Shown: positions 18,224 through 26,396, counted from the stretch's first letter. The stretch: DNA of 64,000 bases from Ornithinibacillus bavariensis (GCF_050433565.1 NZ_JBNPWZ010000009.1:47052-111051); one strand, 5' to 3'. Notes: generated by a model not told the origin, from the letters alone. Made by a program: numbers and translations.

Positions 18224-19354
18224 ATGTTAGAGTTTGATACAAGTATTGATCAATTAGCGACGATTAAGGTTATCGGTGTCGGTGGAGGCGGAAATAACGC
18301 AGTAAACCGTATGATTGACCATGGCGTAGAAGGTGTGGAATTTATTGCTGCTAATACAGATGCACAGGCCTTGAACCTTTCCAAAGCAGAGACGAAGATT
18401 CAAATCGGCGGAAAGCTAACTAGAGGTCTTGGGGCAGGAGCCAATCCAGAGGTTGGTAAGAAAGCAGCTGAAGAAAGTAGAGAACAACTTGAAGAGATAC
18501 TTCAAGGTGCTGATATGATTTTTGTAACTGCAGGAATGGGTGGAGGTACTGGAACCGGTGCTGCCCCTGTCATTGCTCAAATAGCTAAAGACTTAGGTGC
18601 TCTAACTGTAGGCGTTGTGACTCGTCCGTTCTCTTTTGAAGGACGTAGAAGATCTACACAAGCTATCTCAGGAATTGAAGCATTAAAGAATAATGTAGAT
18701 ACACTTATAGTTATTCCAAATGACCGTTTACTTGAGATTGTTGATAAAAATACTCCAATGCTTGAAGCATTTAGAGAAGCAGACAATGTTTTACGTCAAG
18801 GTGTACAAGGTATTTCTGATTTGATTGCAAAACCAGGTTTAATTAATGTTGACTTTGCTGACGTTAAAACAATTATGTTCAACAAAGGTTCTGCATTAAT
18901 GGGAATAGGCATCGCAACTGGTGAGAACCGTGCAACAGAAGCAGCTAAAAAAGCTATTTCTTCTCCATTACTAGAGACTTCTATTGATGGTGCACATGGA
19001 ATTTTAATGAATATAACAGGTGGTACGAATTTAAGTCTTTATGAGGTTCAAGAAGCTGCAGATTTAGTCACAAATGCTGCAGATGAAGAAGTAAATGTTA
19101 TTTTTGGCTCTGTAATTAACGAGGACTTAAAAGATGAGATAATCGTGACGGTAATTGCAACAGGGTTTGACGAAAACAAAAAAGTAGAACCTCAAGTAAG
19201 ACAGCGTCCTGCAACTAATCAGACACATCAACATGCTGCTACAAGAGAAAGTCAAGAATTTGTGAGGGATACTAGAGAACAACCATCTCGTCCTCAAGTT
19301 GAAGATGACTTAGATGTTCCTACATTTTTACGAAATAGAAATAGAAATCGCTAA
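18224..19354 (+). CDS. ftsZ: Cell division GTPase FtsZ
   Basis: A 376-residue tubulin-like GTPase forming the Z ring. The glycine-rich motif GGGTGTGAAPV lies near 105-115, the N-terminal nucleotide contact is GVGGGGNNAVNRM and the catalytic T7 loop is NVDFADVKTIM. A variable linker (about 320-360) leads to the conserved C-terminal peptide DDLDVPTFLRNR that binds FtsA and SepF. AGGAGGAA precedes the ATG. A strong terminator follows. Confidence 0.98.
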   Translation: MLEFDTSIDQLATIKVIGVGGGGNNAVNRMIDHGVEGVEFIAANTDAQALNLSKAETKIQIGGKLTRGLGAGANPEVGKKAAEESREQLEEILQGADMIFVTAGMGGGTGTGAAPVIAQIAKDLGALTVGVVTRPFSFEGRRRSTQAISGIEALKNNVDTLIVIPNDRLLEIVDKNTPMLEAFREADNVLRQGVQGISDLIAKPGLINVDFADVKTIMFNKGSALMGIGIATGENRATEAAKKAISSPLLETSIDGAHGILMNITGGTNLSLYEVQEAADLVTNAADEEVNVIFGSVINEDLKDEIIVTVIATGFDENKKVEPQVRQRPATNQTHQHAATRESQEFVRDTREQPSRPQVEDDLDVPTFLRNRNRNR

Positions 19355-19366
19355 ATGAAAAACGAG

Positions 19367-19400
19367 AAAACGTATAACTGATTAAGTTATACGTTTTTTT
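19367..19400 (+). terminator. Intrinsic terminator after ftsZ
   Basis: A perfect 13-bp stem (19367-19379 with 19385-19397) around GATTA, running into a T7 tract. It ends the dcw cluster. Confidence 0.92.
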
Positions 19401-19401
19401 G

Positions 19402-19826
19402 TTGTATTTTAAAACGTAATAATCAACCTGCTACTCCAAAATTTTCCTCGACATAACTAGTTGAAATTAGCACAAATTTTCACACAGGATGTGACAGACT
19501 TCGCTGATTCACTAGTTTATACTTCACTTTATAGCTTATCTTAAAAATTACTCTCTACTGGCAACTTTCTCTTGGTAGATTAGACAAAAAAATAGATACT
19601 CCTTCATATGTAAAATGGCGTTCCTAGTACCTGCAAGTATTAAAGGAAGTAGTACAATTGCAAAGTTGCAGGTAGTACCTTATTTGGAAGTATCCTTCTA
19701 TCTATAGGGATAAGCGATAGCGTTTCTATTAGGAATCAGTTTTTACCGAGGATCTGAGGTCAGTATAATCACAGTCATTAATGAAATATTTATGTGAGTT
19801 CTTTGTTCTAGAAAGGAAGAAAATGC
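19402..19826 (+). other. Non-coding interval before spoIIGA with a long imperfect palindrome
   Basis: This 425-bp interval has no credible gene; in B. subtilis bpr lies here. Between 19595 and 19694 it forms an imperfect palindrome: outer arms GATACT/AGTATC (19595-19600 with 19689-19694) and inner arms TACCTGCAA/TTGCAGGTA (19628-19636 with 19666-19674). A 31-bp stretch at 19417-19447 recurs with mismatches at 22836-22866. A probable promoter lies at its 3' end. Confidence 0.6.
19742..19769 (+). promoter_or_regulatory. Probable promoter of the spoIIGA-sigE operon
   Basis: TTTACC (19742-19747) and TATAAT (19764-19769) are 16 bp apart, about 58 bp upstream of spoIIGA. In B. subtilis this operon uses sigma-A with Spo0A activation. 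I see no clear Spo0A box (TGTCGAA) beside this promoter, only a partial one (TGTCGAG) on the minus strand near 19450. Confidence 0.5.
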
Positions 19827-20747
19827 ATGACCATCTACCTGGATGCCGTTTGGGTGCTTAATCTTCTGCTAGATTTAATGCTGTTAATGCTAACACAGGC
19901 ACTAAGTAGAGTGTACACACCGAAAAGGAGACTGGTTATTGGTGCCATAGTTGCATCCTTAATTGTACCAGCAACTATTTATTATCCAAGTGCTTTTCTG
20001 AATACGGTATATGGTAAGTTACTTTATTCTATTCTAATCATCTTGGTAACATTCCAGTTTACAACCATAAGGCTATTCCTAAAACAACTGCTACTGTTCT
20101 ATTTTGTTACATTTTCCATCGGAGGTGGGCTATTTGCTGCACATTATTTGCTACAAAACCCAGTAGCCTTATCCGTAAACGGTATATTAACCTTTAGCAG
20201 TGGTTTAGGAGACCCGGTAAGCTGGATATTTATCATCATAGGATTTCCAATTGCATTTTGGTTTACGAAAAGCCGTATGGACAAGCACGTCGTTGATAAA
20301 ATCCGATATGATCAGATTTATGATGTTACACTTCAAATCAAAGGGATACGTTTTTCCACTACTGGATATGTAGATAGTGGAAATCAATTAGTAGATCCTC
20401 TAACCAAAAAACCAGTCATTATCTGTGATGAATCATTTTTACAGCAATGGTTTCAGGAGGATGATTGGATAAAGTTAAAAGGGGCATTTGAAAATTTTGA
20501 TATCGAAAAGATTCCGGTAAGTTGGGAGAGGTATGTTCAAATAGTTCCATTTCATGGTGTAGAAGGAAAGAGTAACTTTTTATTTGCTCTAAAACCAGAA
20601 GAATTATCCATAAGGTATGGTGAACAAAAAATTATAGCAACAAAATTATTAGTGGGAATCCAATTTTCAACTCTAACAAAGGATCAGAGCTATCACTGCC
20701 TACTTCACCCACAAATTATAAAACTGGCAACTATTCATTCAGCATAA
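19827..20747 (+). CDS. spoIIGA: Sporulation sigma-E factor-processing peptidase SpoIIGA
   Basis: A 306-residue membrane-bound aspartic protease. The N-terminal half holds about five membrane helices (within residues 1-155). The cytoplasmic C-terminal half carries the catalytic motif GYVDSGN with Asp183, at the same position as in B. subtilis. It cleaves the pro-sequence of SigE in the mother cell after a signal from the forespore (SpoIIR). The start is ATG 19827, seven bases after AAAGGAAG. sigE follows 20 bp downstream. Confidence 0.95.
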   Translation: MTIYLDAVWVLNLLLDLMLLMLTQALSRVYTPKRRLVIGAIVASLIVPATIYYPSAFLNTVYGKLLYSILIILVTFQFTTIRLFLKQLLLFYFVTFSIGGGLFAAHYLLQNPVALSVNGILTFSSGLGDPVSWIFIIIGFPIAFWFTKSRMDKHVVDKIRYDQIYDVTLQIKGIRFSTTGYVDSGNQLVDPLTKKPVIICDESFLQQWFQEDDWIKLKGAFENFDIEKIPVSWERYVQIVPFHGVEGKSNFLFALKPEELSIRYGEQKIIATKLLVGIQFSTLTKDQSYHCLLHPQIIKLATIHSA

Positions 20748-20767
20748 AGTAAAAAGGAGCGATATCT

Positions 20768-21487
20768 GTGGTAAAACATAAAATGAAGATGCGGATTTGG
20801 TGGTATAAATTATTAAGAAAGCTAGGAATAAAGTCTGAGGAGATTTATTATATTGGAGGAAGTGAAGCATTACCCCCACCCCTTTCTAAGGAAGAGGAAA
20901 GCGAATTACTTGTCTTATTAACGAAGGGAGATTCTACCGCACGTTCTATTCTAATAGAGCGTAATCTCAGGCTAGTGGTATATATTGCACGTAAGTTTGA
21001 AAATACTGGAATTAACATAGAGGATTTAATTAGTATTGGAACTATCGGATTAATAAAAGCTGTGAATACATTTAATCCAGAAAAAAAGATTAAGCTTGCT
21101 ACATATGCCTCAAGATGTATAGAAAATGAGATTTTAATGTATTTACGAAGAAATAATAAGATAAAATCTGAAATCTCTTTTGATGAGCCTTTAAATATAG
21201 ACTGGGACGGTAATGAACTTCTACTATCTGATGTTTTAGGTACAGATGATGATATCATTACGAAGAATTTAGAAACAAAGGTTGATAAGCACTTACTTCA
21301 AAATGCCCTGGCTCAATTAAATGCTAGAGAAAAGCAAATTATGGAATTGAGGTTTGGTTTGGTTGGTGAAGAGGAAAAAACACAAAAAGACGTAGCAGAT
21401 ATGTTAGGAATATCTCAGTCCTATATCTCACGTTTAGAGAAGAAAATTATTCGACGCTTAAAAAAAGAATTTAATAAAATGGTATAG
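20768..21487 (+). CDS. sigE: RNA polymerase sporulation sigma factor SigE (pro-sigma-E)
   Basis: A 239-residue sigma-70 family factor directing early mother-cell transcription. The basic, amphipathic pro-sequence tethers it to the membrane, and the EEIYYIGGSEALPPPL junction with Tyr27-Tyr28 matches the known SpoIIGA cleavage site. Region 2 (IEDLISIGTIGLIKAVNTF) and a region 4 helix-turn-helix (KDVADMLGISQSYISRLEKKI) are clear. The start is GTG 20768, eight bases after AAGGAG. Reading continues toward sigG, 121 bp away. Confidence 0.97.
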   Translation: MVKHKMKMRIWWYKLLRKLGIKSEEIYYIGGSEALPPPLSKEEESELLVLLTKGDSTARSILIERNLRLVVYIARKFENTGINIEDLISIGTIGLIKAVNTFNPEKKIKLATYASRCIENEILMYLRRNNKIKSEISFDEPLNIDWDGNELLLSDVLGTDDDIITKNLETKVDKHLLQNALAQLNAREKQIMELRFGLVGEEEKTQKDVADMLGISQSYISRLEKKIIRRLKKEFNKMV

Positions 21488-21543
21488 CCTTGGTAGCACT
21501 ACATTTGCTAGGTTATAGCACTCTTTTTTAGCAATTTTCCCCT

Positions 21544-21573
21544 GCATAAATTTCCCTTCTAGGGGAGATACTG
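21544..21573 (+). promoter_or_regulatory. Forespore (sigma-F/sigma-G type) promoter of sigG
   Basis: GCATA (21544-21548) and GGAGATACTG (21564-21573) are separated by exactly 15 bp. As I recall the B. subtilis sigma-F consensus (GYWTA, 15-bp spacer, GGnRAnAnTR-type -10), every defined position matches. Transcription would start near 21580, inside the downstream inverted repeat. Confidence 0.65.
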
Positions 21574-21602
21574 TCCATGAACAGCATCTCCAACTGGGAG
21601 GG
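21554..21602 (+). promoter_or_regulatory. Hairpin that may mask the sigG ribosome binding site in readthrough mRNA
   Basis: Arms 21564-21574 and 21581-21591 pair with one internal mismatch around CCATGA. Outside them, CCCT (21554-21557) can pair with AGGG (21599-21602) inside the sigG Shine-Dalgarno sequence. Transcripts reading through from sigE contain the whole structure; those from the sigG promoter lack the left arm. A comparable hairpin limiting sigG translation is known in B. subtilis. Confidence 0.5.
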
Positions 21603-21608
21603 TACAGA

Positions 21609-22391
21609 ATGACTAGACATAAAGTTGTAATATGTGGTGTTGATACATCGAAACTACCTGTTCTAACAAATGAAGAAATGCGAAAGCTGTTTGTTAAAAT
21701 GCAGGAAGGGGATTTACTTGCAAGAGAGGAATTAGTGAATGGAAACTTACGTCTTGTTCTAAGTGTTATTCAACGATTTAATAATCGTGGAGAATATGTT
21801 GACGATTTGTTTCAGGTTGGTTGTATTGGGTTAATGAAATCAATTGATAATTTTGACTTAAGTCATAATGTTAGATTCTCAACCTATGCAGTTCCAATGA
21901 TTATTGGTGAAATCCGTAGATATTTACGAGATAATAATCCAATCCGTGTTTCAAGATCATTACGTGATATTGCTTATAAAGCATTACAAGTAAGAGAAAA
22001 GCTTATAAACAAAACCTCGAAAGAACCAACCCCTGCAGAAATAGCTGAGGAGATGGGTGTTCCCCATTCAGATGTTGTCTTTGCTATGGATGCGATACAA
22101 GATCCAGTATCATTGTTTGAACCAATTTACAATGATGGTGGGGATCCAATTTATGTTGTGGATCAAATAAAAGATGATAAGGATAAGGATGATACTTGGG
22201 TTGACAAGCTTTCTTTAAAAGAGGGCATGGTTCAATTAAATGAACGTGAAAAAATGATTCTAAACAAGCGCTTTTTCCAGGGCAAAACACAGATGGAGGT
22301 TGCAGAAGAAATCGGGATTTCACAGGCACAAGTCTCACGTCTAGAAAAAGCTGCAATTAGTCAAATGAATAAACAGATGTTTGAATTATAA
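21609..22391 (+). CDS. sigG: RNA polymerase sporulation sigma factor SigG
   Basis: A 260-residue late forespore sigma factor, the same length as in B. subtilis. Seen: the N-terminal MTRHKVVICGVDTSKLPVL element conserved in SigG, region 2 (DLFQVGCIGLMKSIDNFDL), region 3 (TPAEIAEEMGV) and region 4 helix-turn-helix (TQMEVAEEIGISQAQVSRLEKAA). GGGAGGG lies six bases before the ATG. It is both cotranscribed downstream of sigE and fitted with its own forespore promoter. A terminator follows. Confidence 0.97.
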   Translation: MTRHKVVICGVDTSKLPVLTNEEMRKLFVKMQEGDLLAREELVNGNLRLVLSVIQRFNNRGEYVDDLFQVGCIGLMKSIDNFDLSHNVRFSTYAVPMIIGEIRRYLRDNNPIRVSRSLRDIAYKALQVREKLINKTSKEPTPAEIAEEMGVPHSDVVFAMDAIQDPVSLFEPIYNDGGDPIYVVDQIKDDKDKDDTWVDKLSLKEGMVQLNEREKMILNKRFFQGKTQMEVAEEIGISQAQVSRLEKAAISQMNKQMFEL

Positions 22392-22403
22392 TGTGATGTG
22401 GTC

Positions 22404-22436
22404 AAAAGAGCAGACAATGACGTCTGTTCTTTTTAC
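22404..22436 (+). terminator. Intrinsic terminator after sigG
   Basis: A 12-bp stem (22404-22415 with 22422-22433) with one G-U wobble and loop AATGAC; the 3' arm ends in T4 and the downstream sequence stays T-rich. Confidence 0.85.
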
Positions 22437-22970
22437 TTTTTATCCTTAGATTGAAAGTTACTGCTGCTTAACTAGGGAGTTATAAACGAGGTAAACAAGT
22501 TTTTTGTTGATGGTTGATATTACTGCCGAATTTACGAGATTCACTAGAGAAACGGTCACCAAAGAAGCTATTGCTTACCGAAAAAAGCAAATCGCAAGCT
22601 GAACGGTCACCAAAGAAGCTATTGCTTCCCGAAAAAAGTAAAACCCAAGCTAAACGGTAAGCAAAGGAGCTATTGTGTCCCGAAAAAAGCAAATCGCAAG
22701 CTAAACGGTCACCAAAGAAGCTATTGCTTACCGAAAAAAGTTAATCTCTTCCTTTAATCACGCACCATAACAGCAATTACCTCACAAAAACACATAAACT
22801 CAGCAAGAAAGTTAAGCATTTGTTTTACTTGTAATGTGATAATCAACCCCATACTCCCCAGATTTTTTGATAGAAATAGAAAGAATAGCTTCCTGCTTCC
22901 TCTTTCTTTCTTAACTGAATGAAGTAACCGCCTAGTGCATATACATTTTCTAAAAGGTGGGGTGTATTCG
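22437..22970 (+). other. Non-coding interval between sigG and ylmC
   Basis: No credible gene is seen. The main content is a 51-bp tandem repeat (22551-22740, listed separately). The segment 22836-22866 resembles 19417-19447 in the gap before spoIIGA. A minus-strand reading frame through the repeats exists only because the unit is a multiple of three. The ylmC ribosome binding site ends the interval. Confidence 0.6.
22551..22740 (+). repeat. Tandem repeat, 51-bp unit, 3.7 copies
   Basis: Units begin at 22551, 22602, 22653 and 22704, each with AACGGTMASC, and run head to tail without spacers; the fourth stops after about 37 bases. Each holds a core around GAAGCTATTGCTTC (perfect hairpin in unit 2, shorter in 1 and 4, degraded in 3) and a CCGAAAAAAG block. 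Unit 3 is the most diverged. Confidence 0.9.
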
Positions 22971-23231
22971 ATGATTAAGTTGTCAGAGCTTCAAGTGAAA
23001 GAAGTGATTGTTGTTAATGACGGAAGAAGACTAGGTCATATTTCTGATTTAGAAATTGATCCAGACCGTGGTAGAATAATAGCATTAGTCATTTACTTGC
23101 GTGAGAAAAAAGGTGGTTTTTTTGGAAAGCCAGACGAATTAATGATATATTGGGAACAAATCGTCACGATAGGTTCTGATGTTATACTCGTAAAGGATAT
23201 TGATGGGCCTAAGCTTTACCTAGAGGAATAA
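22971..23231 (+). CDS. ylmC: PRC-barrel sporulation protein, YlmC/YmxH family
   Basis: An 86-residue protein starting MIKLSELQVKEV, with a PRC-barrel fold signature (DGRRLGHISDLEIDPDRGRI). YlmC/YmxH proteins occur in spore formers; their exact role is not established. The start is ATG 22971 after AAGGTGGGG; a longer reading would begin upstream of the ribosome binding site. It leads the set ylmC-pgeF-ylmE-sepF-ylmG-rqcP. Confidence 0.88.
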   Translation: MIKLSELQVKEVIVVNDGRRLGHISDLEIDPDRGRIIALVIYLREKKGGFFGKPDELMIYWEQIVTIGSDVILVKDIDGPKLYLEE

Positions 23232-23271
23232 TACTACGAATCATTTCATTCGTTCTTAGGGGGATTACAAG

Positions 23272-24081
23272 ATGGAAGATATTTTTGAGTATGACGGAAA
23301 GTCATTATTACATATTAGAAAATGGTCAGACATGGCACCAGCACTTCAAGTTGGATTTACATCTCGAAATGGTGGAGTTAGTAAGGCCCAGTTTGAAAGT
23401 AATAATTTTGGGTTACATGTTTCTGATCAATACGAGGATGTTTTAACGAATAGACTTAATCTTGCTTCCTCCCTTCATATACCAGTTGAAAACTGGATTG
23501 CGGCGGAACAAGTTCACCAAGGAGCTGTTCATGTTGTAGATAAAGAGGATGCTGGTAAAGGTTCAACCTCCTTAGATACTGCTCTTAAAGGAATAGATGG
23601 ATTAATTACGAATGAAAAGGGACTTTTATGTACAGCATTTTTTGCGGATTGCGTACCTATATTTTTCTTTGATTCAAAAACTGGATATGTTGGAATTGCT
23701 CATGCTGGCTGGAAAGGGACTGTTGCCAGAATTGCTGAGGTCATGACGAATAAGTTAGTAGACTTGGGTGTTGATTTAAAAAGCTTATTCGTAGCAGTCG
23801 GTCCATGTATTTCAAAGGATAATTATGAGGTAGACAGCTATGTAAAAGAACGGATACCAGTGGAATTTCAAGATAAAGTTCTAACACCAGTTGGGAATGA
23901 GAATTATTTATTGGATCTAAAGCAATTAAATGTAGAAATTCTTGTGCAATCTGGAGTATTTCGTAATAATATAGATGTATCAAAATATTGCACATTTCGT
24001 GATGAAGATTTATTTTTTTCTCATCGTCGCGATAATGGGAAAACAGGTCGAATGTTAGGATATATCGGATACAGTAAATAA
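23272..24081 (+). CDS. pgeF: Peptidoglycan editing factor PgeF (YlmD, multicopper-oxidase-like)
   Basis: A 269-residue DUF152 protein. The conserved Cys/His metal-site motifs are visible: AEQVHQGAVHVV, FFADCVPIFFFD and IAHAGWKGTVARI. In E. coli the homologue YfiH removes L-Ser mis-incorporated in place of L-Ala in murein precursors; some family members are reported as purine nucleoside phosphorylases or oxidases. Proximity to division genes favours the editing role. ylmE follows 26 bp later. Confidence 0.9.
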   Translation: MEDIFEYDGKSLLHIRKWSDMAPALQVGFTSRNGGVSKAQFESNNFGLHVSDQYEDVLTNRLNLASSLHIPVENWIAAEQVHQGAVHVVDKEDAGKGSTSLDTALKGIDGLITNEKGLLCTAFFADCVPIFFFDSKTGYVGIAHAGWKGTVARIAEVMTNKLVDLGVDLKSLFVAVGPCISKDNYEVDSYVKERIPVEFQDKVLTPVGNENYLLDLKQLNVEILVQSGVFRNNIDVSKYCTFRDEDLFFSHRRDNGKTGRMLGYIGYSK

Positions 24082-24107
24082 AATAATATAGGGAGGACCA
24101 GGTAGTT

Positions 24108-24779
24108 ATGGATGTCACACAAAATTTACAGCAGATACAAACTGAGATGAAAGCTGCCTGTCAAAAAAGCAATCGAAATTTTGAAGAAATAACCATCATA
24201 GGCGTTACGAAATATGTTACAATAGAAAGAACGAGGGAAGCGCTTCAGTCTGGAATCATAAACCTTGGCGAAAATCGTCTAGAGGGCTTTCGTGAAAAAT
24301 ACCAGCATTTTGGTAATGAAGCGACTTGGCATTTTATTGGAAGTTTACAAACGAGAAAAGTAAAAGATATTATTGAAAAGATTGATTATCTTCATTCTTT
24401 GGACAGGCTATCATTAGCAGAAGAAATTGAAAAAAGAGCACAGAAGCCTGTAAAATGCTTTGTTCAGGTAAATGTGAGTGGAGAGGAATCGAAGCATGGC
24501 TTGAAGCCAAATGAAGTAATGTCATTTATTAATGACATTGCACATCTTACGAAAATAAGTGTCGTTGGTTTAATGACAATGGCACCAAATACAGATGACA
24601 AAGAATTATTACATAATGTTTTCCGAGAGCTTCGTATATTACGTGATAAGGTAAAAGAGAGTAAGCTGCAACACGCACCTTGTGAATTTTTGTCAATGGG
24701 AATGAGTAATGATTATCCAATTGCCATTGAGGAAGGCGCAACCCATGTAAGAATCGGCTCAAAATTGGTTGGATCTTAA
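24108..24779 (+). CDS. ylmE: Pyridoxal phosphate homeostasis protein, YggS/PLPBP family
   Basis: A 223-residue single-domain TIM-barrel protein that binds PLP through the lysine in IIGVTKYV (about residue 37). Other family blocks are LGENRLEGF, WHFIGSLQTRKVK and LSMGMSNDYPIAIEEGATHVRIGS. It buffers PLP and affects amino and keto acid balance; no enzymatic activity is known. It sits in the conserved pgeF-ylmE-sepF order. Confidence 0.93.
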   Translation: MDVTQNLQQIQTEMKAACQKSNRNFEEITIIGVTKYVTIERTREALQSGIINLGENRLEGFREKYQHFGNEATWHFIGSLQTRKVKDIIEKIDYLHSLDRLSLAEEIEKRAQKPVKCFVQVNVSGEESKHGLKPNEVMSFINDIAHLTKISVVGLMTMAPNTDDKELLHNVFRELRILRDKVKESKLQHAPCEFLSMGMSNDYPIAIEEGATHVRIGSKLVGS

Positions 24780-24797
24780 ATAAGTGAGGTGGAGACC

Positions 24798-25223
24798 ATG
24801 AGTATAAAAAATAAGATTAAAACATTTTTTACGATGGACGATGAGTATGAATATGAATATATTGAAGAAGAAGTAACTTCTACTCAACCAAATCAAATCA
24901 GACAAACATCTTCCAATGTGATTGATTTAAAAAGTGTTAAAGCTTCCGCTACTAAAATGGTTCTATATGAACCAAGGACATTCGATGAGGCACAGCAAAT
25001 AGCTGATAATATTGTGAGTAAGCGTGCAGTTGTAATCAATTTGCAACGTGTGAATCATCAGGATGCAAAAAGAATCATAGACTTTTTAAGTGGGACGATA
25101 TATGCAGTTAACGGTGTAATACAACGAATAGGTGCACAAACGTTCCTATGTGCCCCTGATAATATGGATATCACTGGATCAATTTCTGAAACATTGGAAG
25201 AGGACTTTAATAAAGGATGGTAA
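24798..25223 (+). CDS. sepF: Cell division protein SepF
   Basis: A 141-residue protein with an N-terminal amphipathic helix (MSIKNKIKTFFTM) for membrane binding, an acidic Tyr/Glu-rich linker and a C-terminal SepF fold (about 55-135, MVLYEPRTFDEAQQIADNI onward). SepF bundles FtsZ filaments into rings and can replace FtsA as membrane anchor in B. subtilis. ATG 24798 follows GAGGTGGAG; a GTG at 24789 lies inside that site. Confidence 0.94.
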   Translation: MSIKNKIKTFFTMDDEYEYEYIEEEVTSTQPNQIRQTSSNVIDLKSVKASATKMVLYEPRTFDEAQQIADNIVSKRAVVINLQRVNHQDAKRIIDFLSGTIYAVNGVIQRIGAQTFLCAPDNMDITGSISETLEEDFNKGW

Positions 25224-25231
25224 GATAATAT

Positions 25232-25510
25232 ATGTGGCTTGTATATGTATACAATTTTCTTGCAACTGCTTTACAAGTGTATAGCATAGGGTTGATTATT
25301 TATATTTTTATGTCGTGGTTTCCAGGAGCACGAGATACATCGTTTGGAAATTTTCTTGCGAAGATTTGTGAACCTTATTTAGAGCCGTTCCGTCGATTTA
25401 TACCAACAATTGGTATGATTGACTTTTCTCCGGTAGTTGCTATTTTAGTTCTACAGCTCGCTGGAAGAGGTTTAGTTGCACTTTTTTCCATGCTTCTAAA
25501 CTGGATCTAA
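25232..25510 (+). CDS. ylmG: YggT-family membrane protein YlmG
   Basis: A 92-residue protein with two membrane segments (about 5-27 and 65-88) and the YggT signature CEPYLEPFRRFIPTIGMIDFSP between them. The family sits beside sepF in many bacteria and chloroplast ancestors. Roles in division or envelope organisation have been proposed but are not settled. AAGGATGG upstream is some way from the ATG, so translation may depend on sepF. Confidence 0.88.
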   Translation: MWLVYVYNFLATALQVYSIGLIIYIFMSWFPGARDTSFGNFLAKICEPYLEPFRRFIPTIGMIDFSPVVAILVLQLAGRGLVALFSMLLNWI

Positions 25511-25523
25511 ACAGGTGCTTACA

Positions 25524-26303
25524 ATGGATATTTATCAACATTTTCGTAAGGAAGAACAAGGCTTTATCGACCAAGCATTATCGTGGATTGAACAGGTGGA
25601 ACGTACGTATCAACCTAGGTTGACTGATTTTCTTGATCCACGAGAACAACAAATCATGGAGATGTTGATCGGAACTAGCAGAGAAGATCTTACCTTAACC
25701 TTCTATGGTGGTGGAAACTATTCCGAGAGAAAAAGGGCAATCATCGCACCATATTATGAAGAAATTACAAATGCATCGTTTCAATTAATATTACTAGAAG
25801 CCTCTTTTCATGAAAAGTTTATATCTATATCACATCGTGATGTGTTAGGAGCATTTTTGTCTTTAGGAATTAAGCGGCAAAAAGCAGGCGATATTGTTGT
25901 GGAATCTGGTAAAATACAAATCATTATTGATCAAGAAATATCGCCTTTTGTTTTAATGAACTTAACAGGAATTAAACGTGCAACAATAAAATTTGCAGAG
26001 GTTCCTTTTTCAAACCTACTCGAAAAAGAATCCATATGGCTGAATATGGAACGAACGGTTTCATCATTACGGCTTGATACCATTTTGAAGGAAATTTACT
26101 CTGTCTCACGTACTGCAGCACAGGACTTTATTCACAAGGGTCTAGTAAAAGTAAACTTTCGAACAGTAGATGACAGTAAATTTGTACTACAAGAAGGTGA
26201 TATGATTTCTTTACGCGGTAAAGGGAGAAGTAAGTTGGTCGGTATTAATGGACAAACCAAAAAGGATAAATATAAGATCACAGCTGCCCGGCTAGAGATA
26301 TAG
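25524..26303 (+). CDS. rqcP: Ribosome quality control factor RqcP (YlmH), S4-domain protein
   Basis: A 259-residue RNA-binding protein whose C-terminal S4 domain (about 180-240) contains SLRLDTILKEIYSVSRTAAQDFIHKGLVKVN. In B. subtilis RqcP (YlmH) binds stalled 50S subunits and enables alanine tailing by RqcH, whose gene is also in this window. ATG 25524 is six bases after ACAGGTG, giving the B. subtilis length. A terminator follows. Confidence 0.92.
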   Translation: MDIYQHFRKEEQGFIDQALSWIEQVERTYQPRLTDFLDPREQQIMEMLIGTSREDLTLTFYGGGNYSERKRAIIAPYYEEITNASFQLILLEASFHEKFISISHRDVLGAFLSLGIKRQKAGDIVVESGKIQIIIDQEISPFVLMNLTGIKRATIKFAEVPFSNLLEKESIWLNMERTVSSLRLDTILKEIYSVSRTAAQDFIHKGLVKVNFRTVDDSKFVLQEGDMISLRGKGRSKLVGINGQTKKDKYKITAARLEI

Positions 26304-26304
26304 A

Positions 26305-26352
26305 AAAGGAACTACTTTCTGATATATAATGGGTATCAAGGAGTAGTTCTTT
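26305..26352 (+). terminator. Intrinsic terminator after rqcP
   Basis: GAACTACT (26309-26316) and AGTAGTTC (26342-26349) pair perfectly, flanked by an A-rich 5' side and TTTT on the 3' side. The loop is long (25 nt) and has some internal pairing. Confidence 0.7.
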
Positions 26353-26396
26353 TGGTACAAATAAAAATTATCAGAAATTGCAGGAAATCCTTACTT

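Noticed and set aside
21484..21530. Terminator between sigE and sigG
   Set aside because: TAGCACT occurs twice in direct, not inverted, orientation, so there is no strong stem before the T tract. Readthrough into sigG is expected.
22480..22692. 70-codon minus-strand gene through the tandem repeat
   Set aside because: The frame is open only because the unit length is divisible by three. It has no ribosome binding site and a repetitive, artificial composition.
22551..22740. CRISPR array
   Set aside because: The 51-bp units are contiguous with no unique spacers, and no cas genes are nearby. It is a tandem repeat.
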